Source: Pseudomonadota bacterium
GTDB taxonomy: Bacteria; Pseudomonadota; Alphaproteobacteria; Acetobacterales; Acetobacteraceae
Length of the DNA stretch: 34,957 bases
Reading direction: 5' to 3'
Assembly: GCA_021846225.1 (NCBI GenBank)
Contig: JAJZCG010000023.1
Coordinates: 1-34,957 of the forward strand
Below are positions 17,647 through 25,576 of this stretch, in pieces. The translations under genes were made by a program, and so were the position numbers. A model generated the notes under the pieces. It saw only the letters and a list, made by a program, of their open reading frames with translations, had not been told where the DNA came from and made no database searches. Each line of letters opens with the position of its first letter. The stretch's first letter is position 1.

Positions 17647-18201
17647 ATGTTTCTGCTCCGCCACGGGGAAAGCTATTTTAACCTGCATTTCAGCGCGACC
17701 AGGGTGGACCCTGGGATTGAAGACCCGGAGCTGACGCCGCGCGGGCTGGAGCAGGCGCAGGCGGCGGCGGCGCGGCTGGCGGGGGTGCCGCTGACGCGGA
17801 TGATCGTTTCGCCGTATACGCGGGCCTTGCAGACGGCGCAGCCGATTTTGCAGGTGCATAGGCTGCGGGTGGATATCATGCATGAGGTGCGTGAGCGGAC
17901 GGCGTTTGTGTGCGATGTGGGTAGCCATCCGGATTTGCTGGCGGCGAAGTTTCCGCAGCATGACTTTGGACATCTGCCGGGGCGATGGTGGCATGACCGG
18001 CGCGAGACCGCGCAAGAGACGGTGGCGCGGGCGAATGCGTTCAGGGCACGGATGGCCGCGCGCGATGATGATGCGGCGACGGTGCTGGTGAGCCATTGGG
18101 GGTTTATTCTGGCGTTAACCGGGGTTTCAGCCAGCAATGGCGAAATTCTGGAATATGATCCAAAAACACCGGCGCCGGAACACATCAGCTGGCACCACTA
18201 A
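17647..18201 (+). CDS. Histidine phosphatase family protein
   Basis: ATG 17647 follows GAAGGA by seven bases and is preferred over TTG 17641. The product is 184 residues. FLLRHGES at residues 2-9 is the RHG motif whose histidine is phosphorylated in this superfamily, and SHWGFILALTG near residue 155 supplies the second histidine. Between them, LTPRGLEQAQAAAARL and IVSPYTRALQTAQPIL are standard phosphoglycerate-mutase-like blocks. It likely dephosphorylates a small molecule or a phosphoprotein in the cytoplasm. The substrate is not predictable. The next gene begins 14 bases later and probably shares its mRNA. Confidence 0.88.
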   Translation: MFLLRHGESYFNLHFSATRVDPGIEDPELTPRGLEQAQAAAARLAGVPLTRMIVSPYTRALQTAQPILQVHRLRVDIMHEVRERTAFVCDVGSHPDLLAAKFPQHDFGHLPGRWWHDRRETAQETVARANAFRARMAARDDDAATVLVSHWGFILALTGVSASNGEILEYDPKTPAPEHISWHH

Positions 18202-18215
18202 CTTAAGGAGCGTGT

Positions 18216-18980
18216 ATGAGTTTGCTGGGAGACGATGAGCCGCGGCCCTTTTGCGTGGTGAACGAGGCGGGGGCCAGCCGGTTTTTTTTGACCGCTGACC
18301 ATGCTGGATGTGTGATTCCCCGGGCGTTGGGCGATTTGGGCTTGAGCGCGGTGGAGCGGGGGCGGCATATTGCCTGGGATATCGGGATTGCGGAGGTGAC
18401 CAGGGGGCTGGCCGCCGCGTTGGACGCGACGGCGGTGTTGCAGAACTATTCGCGCCTGGTGATTGACTGCAACCGGCCGCCTGAGGTGGCCGCTGCGTTT
18501 CCGCAGGTGAGCGAAGCGACCCCGGTACCGGGGAATGTTGGTTTGAGTGAGGCCGGCAAGGCGGCGCGGCGGCGGGCGGTGTTCGACCCGTATCATGATG
18601 AAATCACGCGGTTGCTGGCGGCGAGGCCGGGGCGGATTTATCTGGCCATGCATAGTTTCACGCCGGTGTATCTGGGGGTTGCGCGGGAGGTTGAGGTTGC
18701 GGTGTTGTACCATCGCAATCCGCGGGCCTCGCACTTGCTGGCGGCGGAATTGCGCAGGGAGGGCGGGCTGGTGGTGGGGGAAAATGAGCCTTACCGCGTG
18801 AGCGACGAGACCGATTATGGCGTGCCGGTGCATGCCGAGCGGGGTGGGCTGGATTATATCGAGATAGAAATACGCCAGGATTTGATAAAGGATGCGGCGG
18901 GGCAGGCGGCCTGGGTGGCGCGGCTGGCGCGGTTGTTGCCGATTGTGGAGGTTGGTTTGGGTATGGAGTTAGCGCGCTAG
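18216..18980 (+). CDS. N-formylglutamate amidohydrolase family protein
   Basis: The 254-residue product has the FGase layout: LTADHAGCVIPRALGDLGL at residues 25-43 with the metal-site Asp-His, HIAWDIGI near 60, YSRLVIDCNRPP, AMHSFTPVYLG and YRVSDETDYGVPVHAERGGLDYIEIEIRQD at the end. Related enzymes cleave N-formylglutamate in histidine breakdown, but no hut genes are present. Relatives often occur outside hut operons with unknown acyl-amino-acid substrates. AAGGAG precedes the ATG by five bases. The stop codon abuts the ATG of the large glycosyltransferase, so the three genes from 17647 to 21515 may form one operon. Confidence 0.88.
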   Translation: MSLLGDDEPRPFCVVNEAGASRFFLTADHAGCVIPRALGDLGLSAVERGRHIAWDIGIAEVTRGLAAALDATAVLQNYSRLVIDCNRPPEVAAAFPQVSEATPVPGNVGLSEAGKAARRRAVFDPYHDEITRLLAARPGRIYLAMHSFTPVYLGVAREVEVAVLYHRNPRASHLLAAELRREGGLVVGENEPYRVSDETDYGVPVHAERGGLDYIEIEIRQDLIKDAAGQAAWVARLARLLPIVEVGLGMELAR

Positions 18981-21515
18981 ATGGCAAAGCGTCCGGTTGC
19001 AGCCAAGGGGAAGCCGCAGGCGGCGGCGCAGAACAAGATTCTGGTGTTTGTCGACAGGATCGACGAGGCAGGTGTTGGCGGGTGGGCGGTGGATTTTGGG
19101 CAGCCGGGCGAGAGCCTGCGGCTGCGGGTGTTGATTGATGATGTGATTGCCGACGTGATCCGATGCGATCTGCATCGTGATGATGCGGTGTTGTTGAAAC
19201 TGCCGGCGAGCCGGATTGGGTTTTATTACAATATTTCACCGCGATATCATGACGGGCTGCGGCATGTGCTGAAGTTCGCGCGGCTCGATGGGGCGGGACT
19301 CACGATGTCTTCGCGCGGGGGGGCGGAGATGGCTGAACTGAGCTTCTGCCTAGCCAAGCCGGTGCGGGTTGAAGGTGTCGTGGATGGCATGATCGACGGG
19401 TTGATTCAGGGCTGGGCGCTGAATGTGGACGACTTGGCCAGGACCAGGCTGGGGGGGGTGCGGATATTGGTGACCACGGGCGGGCAGCCGGTGGCGGAAT
19501 TGCTGGCGGACCAGTATCGGGCGGATGTGGCCGAGTCTGTGGGGTGCGACACCGGCTGCGGGTTTACTTTTTCGCCGCCGCCAGAGTTGCGCAGCCGCCG
19601 CCGCACGGCGTTCAGGTTTTATGCCATGCCGGGACGCCAGGAACTGGGCGGCAGCCCGCTGGAGGTTGCGTATCCGCAGGATGACGAGCGTGAGCGGATT
19701 GCCGGGCTGGCGAAACGGGCGGACGAGCTATTTACGTTTGCGTATCATCTACGCAAGGAGTTGAAGGCCGCGTTGCCGGGGGAGCGGTATTTGCTGAGCG
19801 ATTATGGGCGGTGGGCGGCGCAGGCGTTGCCGATGGCGCTGCCGTGCGCGCAGGCGCGGTATGGCGCGCTGCCGCCGGAGCAGCCGCTCGTCTCGATTCT
19901 ATGCCCGGTGTACCGGCCGCGGGTGGGAGATTTTTTGACCGCCATCGATTCAGTACGCAACCAGAGCTACCGGAACTGGGAGTTGCTGCTGGTGGATGAT
20001 GGCGGCAAAGACGCGGAGCTGACCGAGGTGATGCGCCGGTTGAGCGCGGCGGATGCGCGGATAAAGCTGGCGGTGCTGGCGAGGAACACAGGGATTGCAG
20101 CGGCGAGCAATGTGGCGCTGGGGCAGGCGCAAGGGAAATTTGTTGCGTTTTTTGACCATGACGACGTGCTGGAGCCGGGCGCGCTGGAGATTATGCTGCG
20201 CGCGCAGGCGGCGACGGGTGCGAAGCTGCTTTATTCCGATGAGGATAAGATCGACCAGTCGGGGGGGCTGTCGGAGCCGCATTTTAAGCCGGATTTTAAT
20301 TACCGGTTTTTACTCGAGGTTAATTATATTTGCCATTTCGTGATGGTTGAGATGGCGGCGCTGCGCCAAGCGGGGGCGCTGGATAAGCGCTTTGACGGCG
20401 CGCAGGACCATGATTTGTTATTGAGGCTAACGGAGGTGCTGGCGCCCGAGGAAGTCTGCCATGTTGCCGAAGTGTTGTACCACTGGCGCAAGACGGCGGG
20501 TTCGACCGCGGCGGCGGGGGCCGGTGCCAAGCCAGGGGCAGCGCAGGCGGGCGTTGCGGCGGTGGCGGCGCATTTACAGCGGCGCGGGCTGCCAGCCGAG
20601 GTGACGGCGCGGGGTGGCCTGACGTGTTACCAGCTGCGATGGCAGGTGCCAGAGGCGCGCAAGAAGGCGGCGCGGGTTTCGATTCTGATTCCGTTCAGGG
20701 ACCAGATTGCCATGACGCTGGAATGCGTGACGGCGATCCGCCAGCATACCCGCGAGGTGGAATACGAGATTATTTTGCTGGATAACTGGTCATCCTCGCC
20801 GGAGGCTGAACCATTTACCACCAGGCAGGCTAATTTGCCGGGGACCAGGGTGATACGGATTGCCGAGCCGTTTAATTATTCACGGCTGAATAACATTGGC
20901 GCGCGCGCGGCGCGGCATGAGTTTTTGTTGTTGTTAAACAACGACGTGATTGTTAGTGAGCCGCGGTGGCTGCGCACGATGCTCGACGAATGCCTGGTGA
21001 ATGAGCGCGTGGGGGCGGTGGGGGCGAAGCTTTTATATCCGGCCGGGACGGTGCAGCATGCCGGAGTGGTGCTGGGCGTGGGCGGTGTGGCGGACCATGC
21101 CTTTAGAGGGATTGCGGGGCGGGCACCGGGCTATGTGATGCGGGCGATGGCGGCACAGCAGATATCTGCGGTGACGGGGGCCTGCATGCTGGTGCGCCGG
21201 GCGGCTTTTGAGGCTGTTGGCGGGCTGGATGAGGCGGAGCTGACGGTTGCGTTCAACGATGTTGACTTATGTGTGAAATTGACGCTGGCCGGATGGCAGA
21301 TTGTTTATACACCCGATGCCGTGGCGGAGCACCGCGAGAGCGTTAGCCGCGGGGATGATTTCGATGAGGGTAAGATTGCCCGGTTCATGTTTGAAAATGA
21401 GGTGATGCGGGAACGATATGCGGGCATTTTGCCGCGCGATCCGTTCTATAATCAGCATTTTTCACGCGAGGGCGGCGTGTACCAGGAGTTACGCCTGCTG
21501 GGGCCGGAGCGTTAG
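18981..21515 (+). CDS. Large glycosyltransferase with two GT2 domains
   Basis: The 844-residue product has four parts. Residues about 20-110 and 128-215 are two similar beta-rich modules, marked GGWAVDFG and QGWALNVD, each ending in a GF-type motif. Residues 303-510 are a first GT2 domain: VSILCPVYRPRVGDFLTAID, LLLVDDGGKD and the metal-binding FFDHDD (391-395), then YSDEDKID. Residues 565-800 are a second GT2 domain: VSILIPFRDQIAMTLECV, LLLLNNDVIV, VTGACMLVRRAAFEAVGG and FNDVDLCVKL. Such double enzymes usually build surface polysaccharide chains at the cytoplasmic side. No membrane segment is seen. The prophage begins 40 bases after its stop. Confidence 0.9.
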   Translation: MAKRPVAAKGKPQAAAQNKILVFVDRIDEAGVGGWAVDFGQPGESLRLRVLIDDVIADVIRCDLHRDDAVLLKLPASRIGFYYNISPRYHDGLRHVLKFARLDGAGLTMSSRGGAEMAELSFCLAKPVRVEGVVDGMIDGLIQGWALNVDDLARTRLGGVRILVTTGGQPVAELLADQYRADVAESVGCDTGCGFTFSPPPELRSRRRTAFRFYAMPGRQELGGSPLEVAYPQDDERERIAGLAKRADELFTFAYHLRKELKAALPGERYLLSDYGRWAAQALPMALPCAQARYGALPPEQPLVSILCPVYRPRVGDFLTAIDSVRNQSYRNWELLLVDDGGKDAELTEVMRRLSAADARIKLAVLARNTGIAAASNVALGQAQGKFVAFFDHDDVLEPGALEIMLRAQAATGAKLLYSDEDKIDQSGGLSEPHFKPDFNYRFLLEVNYICHFVMVEMAALRQAGALDKRFDGAQDHDLLLRLTEVLAPEEVCHVAEVLYHWRKTAGSTAAAGAGAKPGAAQAGVAAVAAHLQRRGLPAEVTARGGLTCYQLRWQVPEARKKAARVSILIPFRDQIAMTLECVTAIRQHTREVEYEIILLDNWSSSPEAEPFTTRQANLPGTRVIRIAEPFNYSRLNNIGARAARHEFLLLLNNDVIVSEPRWLRTMLDECLVNERVGAVGAKLLYPAGTVQHAGVVLGVGGVADHAFRGIAGRAPGYVMRAMAAQQISAVTGACMLVRRAAFEAVGGLDEAELTVAFNDVDLCVKLTLAGWQIVYTPDAVAEHRESVSRGDDFDEGKIARFMFENEVMRERYAGILPRDPFYNQHFSREGGVYQELRLLGPER

Positions 21516-21554
21516 GCCGCCCGGCATGGGGAGCTGGCTTGGCGCGGTGCGATG

Positions 21555-21887
21555 TTAGCTGCGGGCCAGACGCCGGGCTGTGAGGAGGAGTATTTTCCGG
21601 TCTTCGGTGGAGCATGCACGATAGAGGCGCATGAGGGCCAGCTCATCACCTAAAAGTGAACCGGTTTCACCGGACACAAGATAGCCAAGGGAGGTGTTAA
21701 GCACCTTGGCGATACGTTCCATATTATCGCGGACTTGCCCGGCGCGATCAGTCTCCCATTGGGCGATGGCGGAACGGGAAACATTGAGTTTCGCGGCGAA
21801 TTCATCCTGCGTGAGGTTTGCGGCGAGGCGGAGGGCTCTGATGCGCGAGCCGACGGTTTCGGCGGGGGGGTGTTTTTTTGTTGGCAT
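21555..21887 (-). CDS. Short Xre-family phage repressor without peptidase domain
   Basis: The 110-residue product contains one helix-turn-helix of the Cro/CI type at residues 12-68 (RIRALRLAANLTQDEFAAKL, VSRSAIAQWETD, RIAKVLNTSLGYLVSG). After a short linker there is only a helical tail (ELALMRLYRACSTEDRKILLL), with no S24/LexA-like self-cleavage domain. It is divergent from the plus-strand operon, and the gap holds repeated TGTTAGA half-sites, so it most likely represses rightward transcription. Without a protease domain, RecA-driven induction by cleavage is not expected; an antirepressor or titration would be needed. ATG 21887 has no good ribosome-binding site, so a weak or leaderless start is possible. 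Confidence 0.85.
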   Translation of the reverse strand: MPTKKHPPAETVGSRIRALRLAANLTQDEFAAKLNVSRSAIAQWETDRAGQVRDNMERIAKVLNTSLGYLVSGETGSLLGDELALMRLYRACSTEDRKILLLTARRLARS

Positions 21888-21895
21888 GAGGAATT

Positions 21896-21961
21896 TCTAA
21901 CACGCTGTCGTTTGAAACGCTATGTTAGTATTTCTTGACATTAAGTGTTAGAATATCTAAC
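21896..21961. promoter_or_regulatory. Divergent operator array and rightward promoter of the prophage
   Basis: Half-sites TCTAACA (21896-21902), TGTTAGT (21923-21929), TGTTAGA (21946-21952) and TCTAACT (21956-21962) crowd the repressor-regulator gap. The last two form a perfect 15-bp dyad, GTTAGA-ATA-TCTAAC, at 21947-21961. A perfect -35 box TTGACA (21935-21940) lies between operators, with a weak -10 (TAACTG, 21958-21963) 17 bases on, inside the dyad. Bound repressor would therefore block the rightward promoter. Motif match is direct; repressor binding is inferred. Confidence 0.65.
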
Positions 21962-21993
21962 TGTTCAGCGGGTAACACCGAGAGGACGGAAGA

Positions 21994-22278
21994 ATGCCAA
22001 AGGCGAGGGTTTGGACGGCGGCGGCCGATGCGGTCATTCGGAACATGCGGGCTGGCGGGGCGACGTGGGCGCAGATCGGCCGCACGCTCGGGTTGTCGCG
22101 CAATACGGTGATAGAACGGGGGCGGCGGTTGTGCGCGCAGGCGCCAGTAAAGGTTGTGGCGCCTGTGGGCGGGGAGGTGGTCTCTGACGATCCGAACCGG
22201 GGGGCGCTGCGGGCGGGACATCCGCTGACCTGGGGACTGCTGACGAGTGAGCCGTATCCGCAGGGTGGCTGCCAGTGA
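21994..22278 (+). CDS. Small helix-turn-helix protein, GcrA-like N-terminus
   Basis: The 94-residue product starts with RVWTAAADAVIRNMRAGG-ATWAQIGRTLGLSRNTVIERGRRL (residues 5-48). This resembles the N-terminal helix-turn-helix of the cell-cycle regulator GcrA (W-T-x-x-x-G-x-S-x-x-x-I-A-x-x-LG-x-SRN-x-VI). The second half (GALRAGHPLTWGLLTSEPYP) is Pro/Gly-rich and looks like the tail of similar small proteins in alphaproteobacterial prophages. It could activate the late operon or act in DNA packaging. No GANTC methylation site, to which GcrA-type regulation is often tied, lies in the divergent control region. It overlaps the next gene by four bases (GTGA). Confidence 0.7.
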   Translation: MPKARVWTAAADAVIRNMRAGGATWAQIGRTLGLSRNTVIERGRRLCAQAPVKVVAPVGGEVVSDDPNRGALRAGHPLTWGLLTSEPYPQGGCQ

Positions 22279-22697
22279 GCGCGCTGAGCAAGGAGGAGGT
22301 TGTGGCGCGCTTGGAGGCGGCGGGGGCGACGCTGCTGGCGCTGCCTGCGGGCGGGCATTCAACGCGACTGCGGCAGATGAAATTTGATATCGTACACACG
22401 GCCCTGGAGGCATATGGGTGGGAATCCGCGGTGCTGCGCCCGCCGGTGCCGAGTCCGGCGGCGATTAGCGCCATGGATGAGGCGTTTGGCTGGCTCGCGA
22501 GGATCCCCGAGACCCGCTATGTGCTGCGGCGGATTTTAGGGGCGCGCGCGTTGGTGCATCCGATCACGCAACGGTATTTGTATCCGTGGCGGCGGCTGGG
22601 CGCGATGCTGGGGGCGGACCACAAATCAGTGCAGCGCTGGCATGGGCAGGGCGTTGAAATCCTGGCCGCGGCGCTGGCGGGGAGTGAAATAAAATAA
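22275..22697 (+). CDS. DUF6362-like phage protein, possible small terminase or DNA-binding protein
   Basis: The 140-residue product starts at a GTG overlapping the previous stop. Residues about 5-60 (EVVARLEAAGATLLALPAGG and the AYGWES segment) and RPPVPSPAAISAMDEAFGWLARI match my memory of DUF6362 proteins, found just before the large terminase in many alphaproteobacterial prophages. The C-terminus (YPWRRLGAMLGADHKSVQRWHGQGVEIL) looks like a helix-turn-helix. Because it precedes the large terminase, a small-terminase role that recognises phage DNA is the best guess, but it is inference. A transcription-factor role is the main alternative. Confidence 0.6.
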   Translation: MSALSKEEVVARLEAAGATLLALPAGGHSTRLRQMKFDIVHTALEAYGWESAVLRPPVPSPAAISAMDEAFGWLARIPETRYVLRRILGARALVHPITQRYLYPWRRLGAMLGADHKSVQRWHGQGVEILAAALAGSEIK

Positions 22698-22801
22698 TAA
22701 TTCTAACGTGGTGTTTTTTATACTTGCCCACATACCCCACCTTGGCATATACGTCTTGGCATACTGGTTCTTAACGCGCACCGAGAGGTACGGCAGAAAA
22801 T
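22698..22801. promoter_or_regulatory. AT-rich leader before the terminase with direct repeats
   Basis: This 104-bp gap is the longest in the late operon. It carries one half-site like the repressor operator (TTCTAACG, 22701-22708), a direct repeat CTTGGCATA at 22741-22749 and 22755-22763 (14-base period), and a possible promoter TTGCCC (22724-22729) with TATACG (22748-22753). It may be the late promoter and the target of the small regulator encoded upstream, or a packaging-recognition region. Confidence 0.4.
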
Positions 22802-24157
22802 ATGATGGCGGGTTTGCTTGGATTTTCCCGCCATGCAATGGCAGGCATGGCGCGGGTGCCGGCGCGGCATCACGAGCTTTTGATTGAAAAGCTGGATGAT
22901 GTCACCGAGGGCCGTTGTGACCGGCTGATGGTGCAGATGCCGCCGGGATCGGCGAAGTCTACTTATGGGTCTATATTATTTCCCGCGTATTTTTTGAGCC
23001 GGCACAAGACGGCGCAGATTATCGCGACGGCGCATACGGCTTCGCTAGCGGATTATTTTGGCAGGCATGTACGCAAGGCAATCGCGGAGCATGGCGAGTG
23101 GCTGGGGGTGACGCTGGCCAAGGAAAGCCGGGCCTCGGCGAAGTTCACGCTGGAGGAGGGGGGAGAGTATTTTCCGGCCGGAGTGCGCGGGCCCATTACC
23201 GGGCGGCGGGCGGATCTGATCATCATTGACGATCCTGTTAAATCCTGGGCGGAGGCGGAGAGCCGGGCGTCCAGGGATGCGCTGTATGATTGGTACCGGG
23301 CGGAACTTTCGGCACGGTTGAAGCCGGGAGGGCGTCTGGTGCTGATTATGACGCGTTGGCACGAAGATGATTTGGCGGGCCGCCTCATGGCGGGGGATCC
23401 GGCCTGGGAGAACTTACGGCTGCCAGCGATCGCGGAGAGCGGTGACGCGATGGGGCGGGCCGTGGGGGAGGTTTTGTGGCCTGAGTGGCAGGACGGCGCG
23501 GCGGTTTTGCGCCGGCGCCAAGAAGTTGGTGAGCGGGCGTTCTCGGCGATGTATCAACAGCGGCCGCGGCCGCCGGATGCTGCGTTGTTCAAGGTGGAGG
23601 CGATAAGGATTTTGGCGCAGGCGCCGGAGGTTTTGCGCACCGTGCGGGCGTGGGATTTGGCGGCTACGCTGCCAGGCGCGGGACGCAACCCGGATTATAC
23701 GGTTGGGTTGAAGCTCGGGCTGGTGGCGGGGGGGGATTTGGTGGTGCTGGATGTGATCAGATTCCAGGGCTCTCCGGCGCAGGTTGAGGCGCGAATTCAT
23801 GCCGCAGCGAAGGCCGATGGTGTGGGTACGATTTTGGCGTTGCCGCAAGATCCGGGGCAGGCGGGGGCGGCGCAGGTCGCCATGTTGAAGCGCAGCTTGA
23901 GCGGGTTTCAGGTGGTTTCATCGCCGGAGACGGGCGCGAAGGTGCTGCGCGCGATGCCAGCGGCGACGCAGGTGGATGGCGGGAAGGTGGCGTTGCTGGC
24001 GGCGCCGTGGAACGAGAATTTTATCAGTGAAATACGGGAGTTTCCTGACTCGGCAAAGGATGACCAGGTGGATGCGTTCGCGCGTGCGGTGAATACGCTG
24101 GTGACCACGAATTCGCAGGCTGCGCGGCGGGTGAATGTCGCGCTGCTGGGACGATGA
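22802..24157 (+). CDS. terL: Phage terminase, large subunit
   Basis: The 451-residue product joins an ATPase to a nuclease. Walker A is PPGSAKST at residues 47-54, Walker B is LIIIDD at 139-144, and TRWHEDDLAGRL (184-195) is the coupling region typical of this family. The RNase H-like nuclease follows from about residue 280 with acidic residues at Asp285 (RAWDLAAT), Asp350 (LPQDPGQAG) and Asp424 (DDQVDAFARAVNTL). It would drive DNA into the procapsid and cut concatemers. GAGAGG lies rather far (about 15 bases) from ATG 22802; a second ATG is at 22805. All catalytic residues look intact, so packaging is not visibly impaired. Confidence 0.93.
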   Translation: MMAGLLGFSRHAMAGMARVPARHHELLIEKLDDVTEGRCDRLMVQMPPGSAKSTYGSILFPAYFLSRHKTAQIIATAHTASLADYFGRHVRKAIAEHGEWLGVTLAKESRASAKFTLEEGGEYFPAGVRGPITGRRADLIIIDDPVKSWAEAESRASRDALYDWYRAELSARLKPGGRLVLIMTRWHEDDLAGRLMAGDPAWENLRLPAIAESGDAMGRAVGEVLWPEWQDGAAVLRRRQEVGERAFSAMYQQRPRPPDAALFKVEAIRILAQAPEVLRTVRAWDLAATLPGAGRNPDYTVGLKLGLVAGGDLVVLDVIRFQGSPAQVEARIHAAAKADGVGTILALPQDPGQAGAAQVAMLKRSLSGFQVVSSPETGAKVLRAMPAATQVDGGKVALLAAPWNENFISEIREFPDSAKDDQVDAFARAVNTLVTTNSQAARRVNVALLGR

Positions 24158-24181
24158 CCGCTAATTAAACTGTGAGGTTGC

Positions 24182-25576
24182 ATGTTCGAGACGATTTGCG
24201 ACACGGTGCCAATCGACACCGGCATGCCGGCGCGCGTGGCGCGGCTGGAGATTTTGCGGCGGGTGCTGGAGGGGACGATTTATGATAATTTGCCCTACCA
24301 ATTCCATGAGGAGCGCAACGGCGCGGGGGAATATATTCCGTTGCGCCAGCGCAGGCCCTCGGTACGCTACGGGTTGGCGCGCATTGTGGTGGAGGATTCC
24401 GTTGCGTTGCTGTTCAGCGCTGGGCATTTTCCCGCGGTGGATGCCGCGGATGCGGCGCTGGCGCGTGTGCTGGACGATGTTATTGCGGAAAGTTGCCTGA
24501 ACGAGGTGATGATTGATGCCGCGATACGGGGATCCGTTGGCTCAGTTGCCATTTTGCTGAGGGTATTGCGGGGGCGCGTGTTTTTCTCGGTGCTGGAGAG
24601 CCAGTATCTGACGCCGGCTTGGGATGTGCAGGCGCCTGATACGTTGAGCCGGGTTGTTGAAAAATACAAGGTAAACGGCGCTGATTTGGTGGCGCAGGGC
24701 TATGCCGGTTGTGATTCGGCCGCCATGTACTGGTTCCAGCGGATATGGGACAGCGAGGCGGAGACCTGGTATTTACCGTGGCCGGTGAATGATGCTTCCG
24801 CAGGGCCGGTGCGCGATGAAGTGCGCAGCGTGCGCCATGGACTTGGCTTTGTGCCGATGGTGTGGATACGCAACTTGCCCGGAGGCGATGGGATTGATGG
24901 CGCGTGCACCTTCCGGGCCGCGGTTGATAGCAATATCGAGATTGATTACCAGCTGAGCCAGGCAGGGCGGGGGTTGAAATATAGCTCCGATCCGACGTTG
25001 CTGATCAAGGAGCCAGCGACCAGTGATTCGGAAATTGTGAAAGGTGCGGGGAATGCACTTGTGGTTTCTGAAAAGGGTGACGCCAAGATGCTTGAGATTG
25101 GCGGGACGGCATGTGAGGCGGTGATTTCATATGTCAGGACGTTGCGCGAATTCGCGCTGGAGAGTGTGCATGGCAACCGGGCGAATGCGGATAGGCTGAC
25201 GGCCGCGCAATCTGGCAAGGCGCTGGAGCTGATGAATCAGGGGTTGCTCTGGCTCGCGGATAATTTGAGAATTTCCTGTGGTAATGGCGGTATTTTGCCG
25301 TTGATGAAGATGATTGTGCGGGCCTCGCAGGTGTTTCCGCTGACGGTGATGGGGGAGGTCGTGCCGCCGCTTGATTCGACGCAGCGGCTGCGCCTGCGGT
25401 GGCCGCGATGGTATCCGCTTTCAGCCGATGACCGGTTGAAGGAGGCACAGGCCGTGGCGACCTTGACGAATGCCGGGCAGCTCTCACGCGAGACGGCGGT
25501 AAAAACCATTGCGGCATCGCATAGTATTGCTGATGTTGAAGCTGAATTGAACGCGATTGATCAGGATGCTCCATGA
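24182..25576 (+). CDS. Phage portal protein
   Basis: The 464-residue protein sits directly after the large terminase and just before the scaffold and capsid genes, the conserved place of the portal, and its length fits. Visible pieces are RRVLEGTIYDNLPYQFHEER, ARIVVEDSVALLFS and, in the middle, NPSxx-like VDSNIEIDYQLSQAGRGL and LREFALESVHG. A helical segment around residues 300-340 (EFALESVH, RLTAAQSGKALELM) could be the stem/crown helix. The portal forms the ring through which DNA enters and to which the tail is joined. No close family name (DUF1073, SPP1-type) could be fixed, so the call rests mainly on position and length. Confidence 0.75.
   Translation: MFETICDTVPIDTGMPARVARLEILRRVLEGTIYDNLPYQFHEERNGAGEYIPLRQRRPSVRYGLARIVVEDSVALLFSAGHFPAVDAADAALARVLDDVIAESCLNEVMIDAAIRGSVGSVAILLRVLRGRVFFSVLESQYLTPAWDVQAPDTLSRVVEKYKVNGADLVAQGYAGCDSAAMYWFQRIWDSEAETWYLPWPVNDASAGPVRDEVRSVRHGLGFVPMVWIRNLPGGDGIDGACTFRAAVDSNIEIDYQLSQAGRGLKYSSDPTLLIKEPATSDSEIVKGAGNALVVSEKGDAKMLEIGGTACEAVISYVRTLREFALESVHGNRANADRLTAAQSGKALELMNQGLLWLADNLRISCGNGGILPLMKMIVRASQVFPLTVMGEVVPPLDSTQRLRLRWPRWYPLSADDRLKEAQAVATLTNAGQLSRETAVKTIAASHSIADVEAELNAIDQDAP

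Noticed and set aside
21516-21554. Attachment site or tRNA at the left prophage border
   Set aside because: The gap is 39 bases and holds no tRNA fragment; a repeat cannot be checked without the right border.
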